The notes under the pieces were generated by a model. The model worked only from the letters and a program-made list of their open reading frames with translations, had not been told where the DNA came from and did no database searches. This document shows positions 63,042 through 64,000 of a DNA stretch of 64,000 nt, piece after piece. Position numbers and translations under genes: made by a program. The stretch is from JAHRVQ01 sp029941905 (GTDB taxonomy: Bacteria > Pseudomonadota > Gammaproteobacteria > Pseudomonadales > Azotimanducaceae). How positions within the stretch are numbered: the first letter of the stretch is position 1; every line of letters begins with the position of its first letter. The stretch lies in the NCBI GenBank assembly GCA_029941905.1, contig JAPYTQ010000007.1, forward strand, positions 1 through 64,000, in the 5' to 3' direction.

Positions 63042-64000
63042 TATTTCGCCTCTGATACCGTCATGGTATCAACCGGGACTACCTCAACATACTGACCGTC
63101 AAACACCAGTTCCTGGCCCAGCGTAATCACGCGCATGGTTTGCGGCAAACCAGTCAACCAAATGCCATTGGTGGTATCATTGGCGATATTGACCTCAACG
63201 AACCTGACCTCGTCTTTTTCATTAACAATCTTGATGCCAATTGCACCCGCATCGTTCAAAGACAGCAATGCTGGCGTGACCCTATGTGCCATAACAGCCG
63301 CTCGTGGTAAAAAGACTTTCGCTGACAATCCATCCCTCAAGGCGAAGTCTTTATTAACAATCTCAACTTCAATACGGTAAGTCCGGGTAATTGAATCGGC
63401 GGCATGGCTGATAAAGCTGATTTCTCCCCGGGTTGTTTTACCTGAACTTACTTCAATCTGCGCTATGCTGCCAATTTCCAGGCTATCAATTTCCCGCTCT
63501 GATATGTGGGCTACCACCAGCATGGGGTCAGGATCAAGCACTTCAGCACAGACACTGCCTTTCTGCAGAAAGTCGCCAATATCGACGGGCCGTTCCTGCA
63601 CGATTCCATGAAAGGGAGCGCGAATGGTGCGGTAGCTGACATCAAGCTCCTGGGTTTTCAGGTCCGCACGGGCATTGATGAGGTTAACCAGGGAATTGGC
63701 AATATTAACTTCTGCCTGATAACCCTGTTTTGACAACTTGAGGAATCCTTCGTGCTCAAGCTTGGCGTGTCGAAGTGAAGCCTTGGCCTTCTCGTACCTG
63801 ATGTCACGATCTTCTTTCGCCAGCTCGCAGAGAATGTCTCCCTTTTCGACCACTGCGCCTTTTTCTACTGGCAGCTTGATTATTCGACCGCTGGTTTCTG
63901 ATTTAATCTGAACGCTGCGTTTCGCCTGTGTATTGCCATTGCTGGCAACCAGTGAGACATAATATTCAGCATGGCTGATTCGAGTGCGAACACGGGGCTT
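63041..64000 (-). CDS. RND periplasmic adaptor (membrane fusion protein), C-terminal part, cut by window edge
   Basis: The visible ~319 residues include the lipoyl-like VQIKSETSGRIIKLPVEKGAVVEKGDILCELAKEDRDIRYEKAKASLRHAK, a short helical hairpin, DVSYRTIRAPFHGIVQERPVDIGDFLQKGSVCAEVLDPDPMLVVAHI and the beta-barrel/membrane-proximal domain ending VEVVPVDTMTVSEAK. Family HlyD/AcrA. It joins the RND permease in the periplasm to the outer-membrane channel. The frame stays open to the window's end, so signal or lipoprotein start is not seen. First gene of the pump operon as far as visible. Confidence 0.9.
   Translation of the reverse strand, partial: KPRVRTRISHAEYYVSLVASNGNTQAKRSVQIKSETSGRIIKLPVEKGAVVEKGDILCELAKEDRDIRYEKAKASLRHAKLEHEGFLKLSKQGYQAEVNIANSLVNLINARADLKTQELDVSYRTIRAPFHGIVQERPVDIGDFLQKGSVCAEVLDPDPMLVVAHISEREIDSLEIGSIAQIEVSSGKTTRGEISFISHAADSITRTYRIEVEIVNKDFALRDGLSAKVFLPRAAVMAHRVTPALLSLNDAGAIGIKIVNEKDEVRFVEVNIANDTTNGIWLTGLPQTMRVITLGQELVFDGQYVEVVPVDTMTVSEAK

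Overview
The window looks like part of a metagenome-assembled genome of a free-living or host-associated marine-type gammaproteobacterium. That placement is an inference from the gene families: F420-type luciferase-like oxidoreductases, acyl-CoA dehydrogenases, CaiB/BaiF CoA-transferase, a DUF5916-type outer-membrane protein, a TIR-TPR protein, a GreA/B-like factor, an RND pump and DUF6178. There is no rRNA, tRNA, phage, CRISPR array or intact transposase. Two 100-N gaps (8738-8837 and 39104-39203) are each flanked by an exact 55-bp duplicate, which is how a k=55 assembly graph looks after scaffolding.

Layout. 1-8560: end of a flavin amine oxidase, a secreted amidohydrolase, a GH3 beta-glucosidase, a large alpha/beta hydrolase, a GrdB-like selenoprotein and a membrane protein. 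8561-13190: assembly gap, a toxin-antitoxin pair with a palindromic operator, small genes and an interrupted TIR-TPR gene. 13575-30376: metabolic genes (LLM oxidoreductase, DUF5916 protein, quinone-type oxidoreductase, FAD monooxygenase, RNase HI, sulfatase, acyl-CoA dehydrogenase/enoyl-CoA hydratase cluster, PPOX-fold protein, MAPEG, esterase). 30501-43720: a strongly eroded zone with a 5'-truncated SUMF1-hydrolase, a symporter pair, a deleted sterol desaturase, a BCCT pseudogene, redoxins including a second selenoprotein, and remnants of DUF481, HEAT-repeat and LysR genes. 43771-51585: an LLM oxidoreductase and a collinear six-gene set (Gfo/Idh, TauD, CoA-transferase, metal-ligand-less amidohydrolase, GHMP sugar kinase, nucleotidyltransferase). 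51578-56614: TAP-like hydrolase, a third selenoprotein (peroxiredoxin-like), MBL-like, DUF1801, a broken glyoxalase and an interrupted LysR gene. 56747-59696: DoxX, azoreductase, glutathionyl-hydroquinone reductase and pirin in one operon. 59853-64000: RND efflux permease and its adaptor.

Two themes stand out. First, three genes each contain one in-frame UGA at exactly the redox-active cysteine position of their family, each followed by a hairpin with G/U in its loop at the distance expected of a bacterial SECIS element. The organism therefore probably makes selenocysteine, although no sel genes lie in this window. Second, at least eight other genes carry nonsense codons, frameshifts or internal deletions that cannot be explained by recoding, which suggests ongoing gene loss (or, less likely, consensus errors). 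The amidohydrolase-family gene at 48668-49621 has lost all five metal and catalytic positions but is kept intact and translationally coupled to a CoA-transferase.
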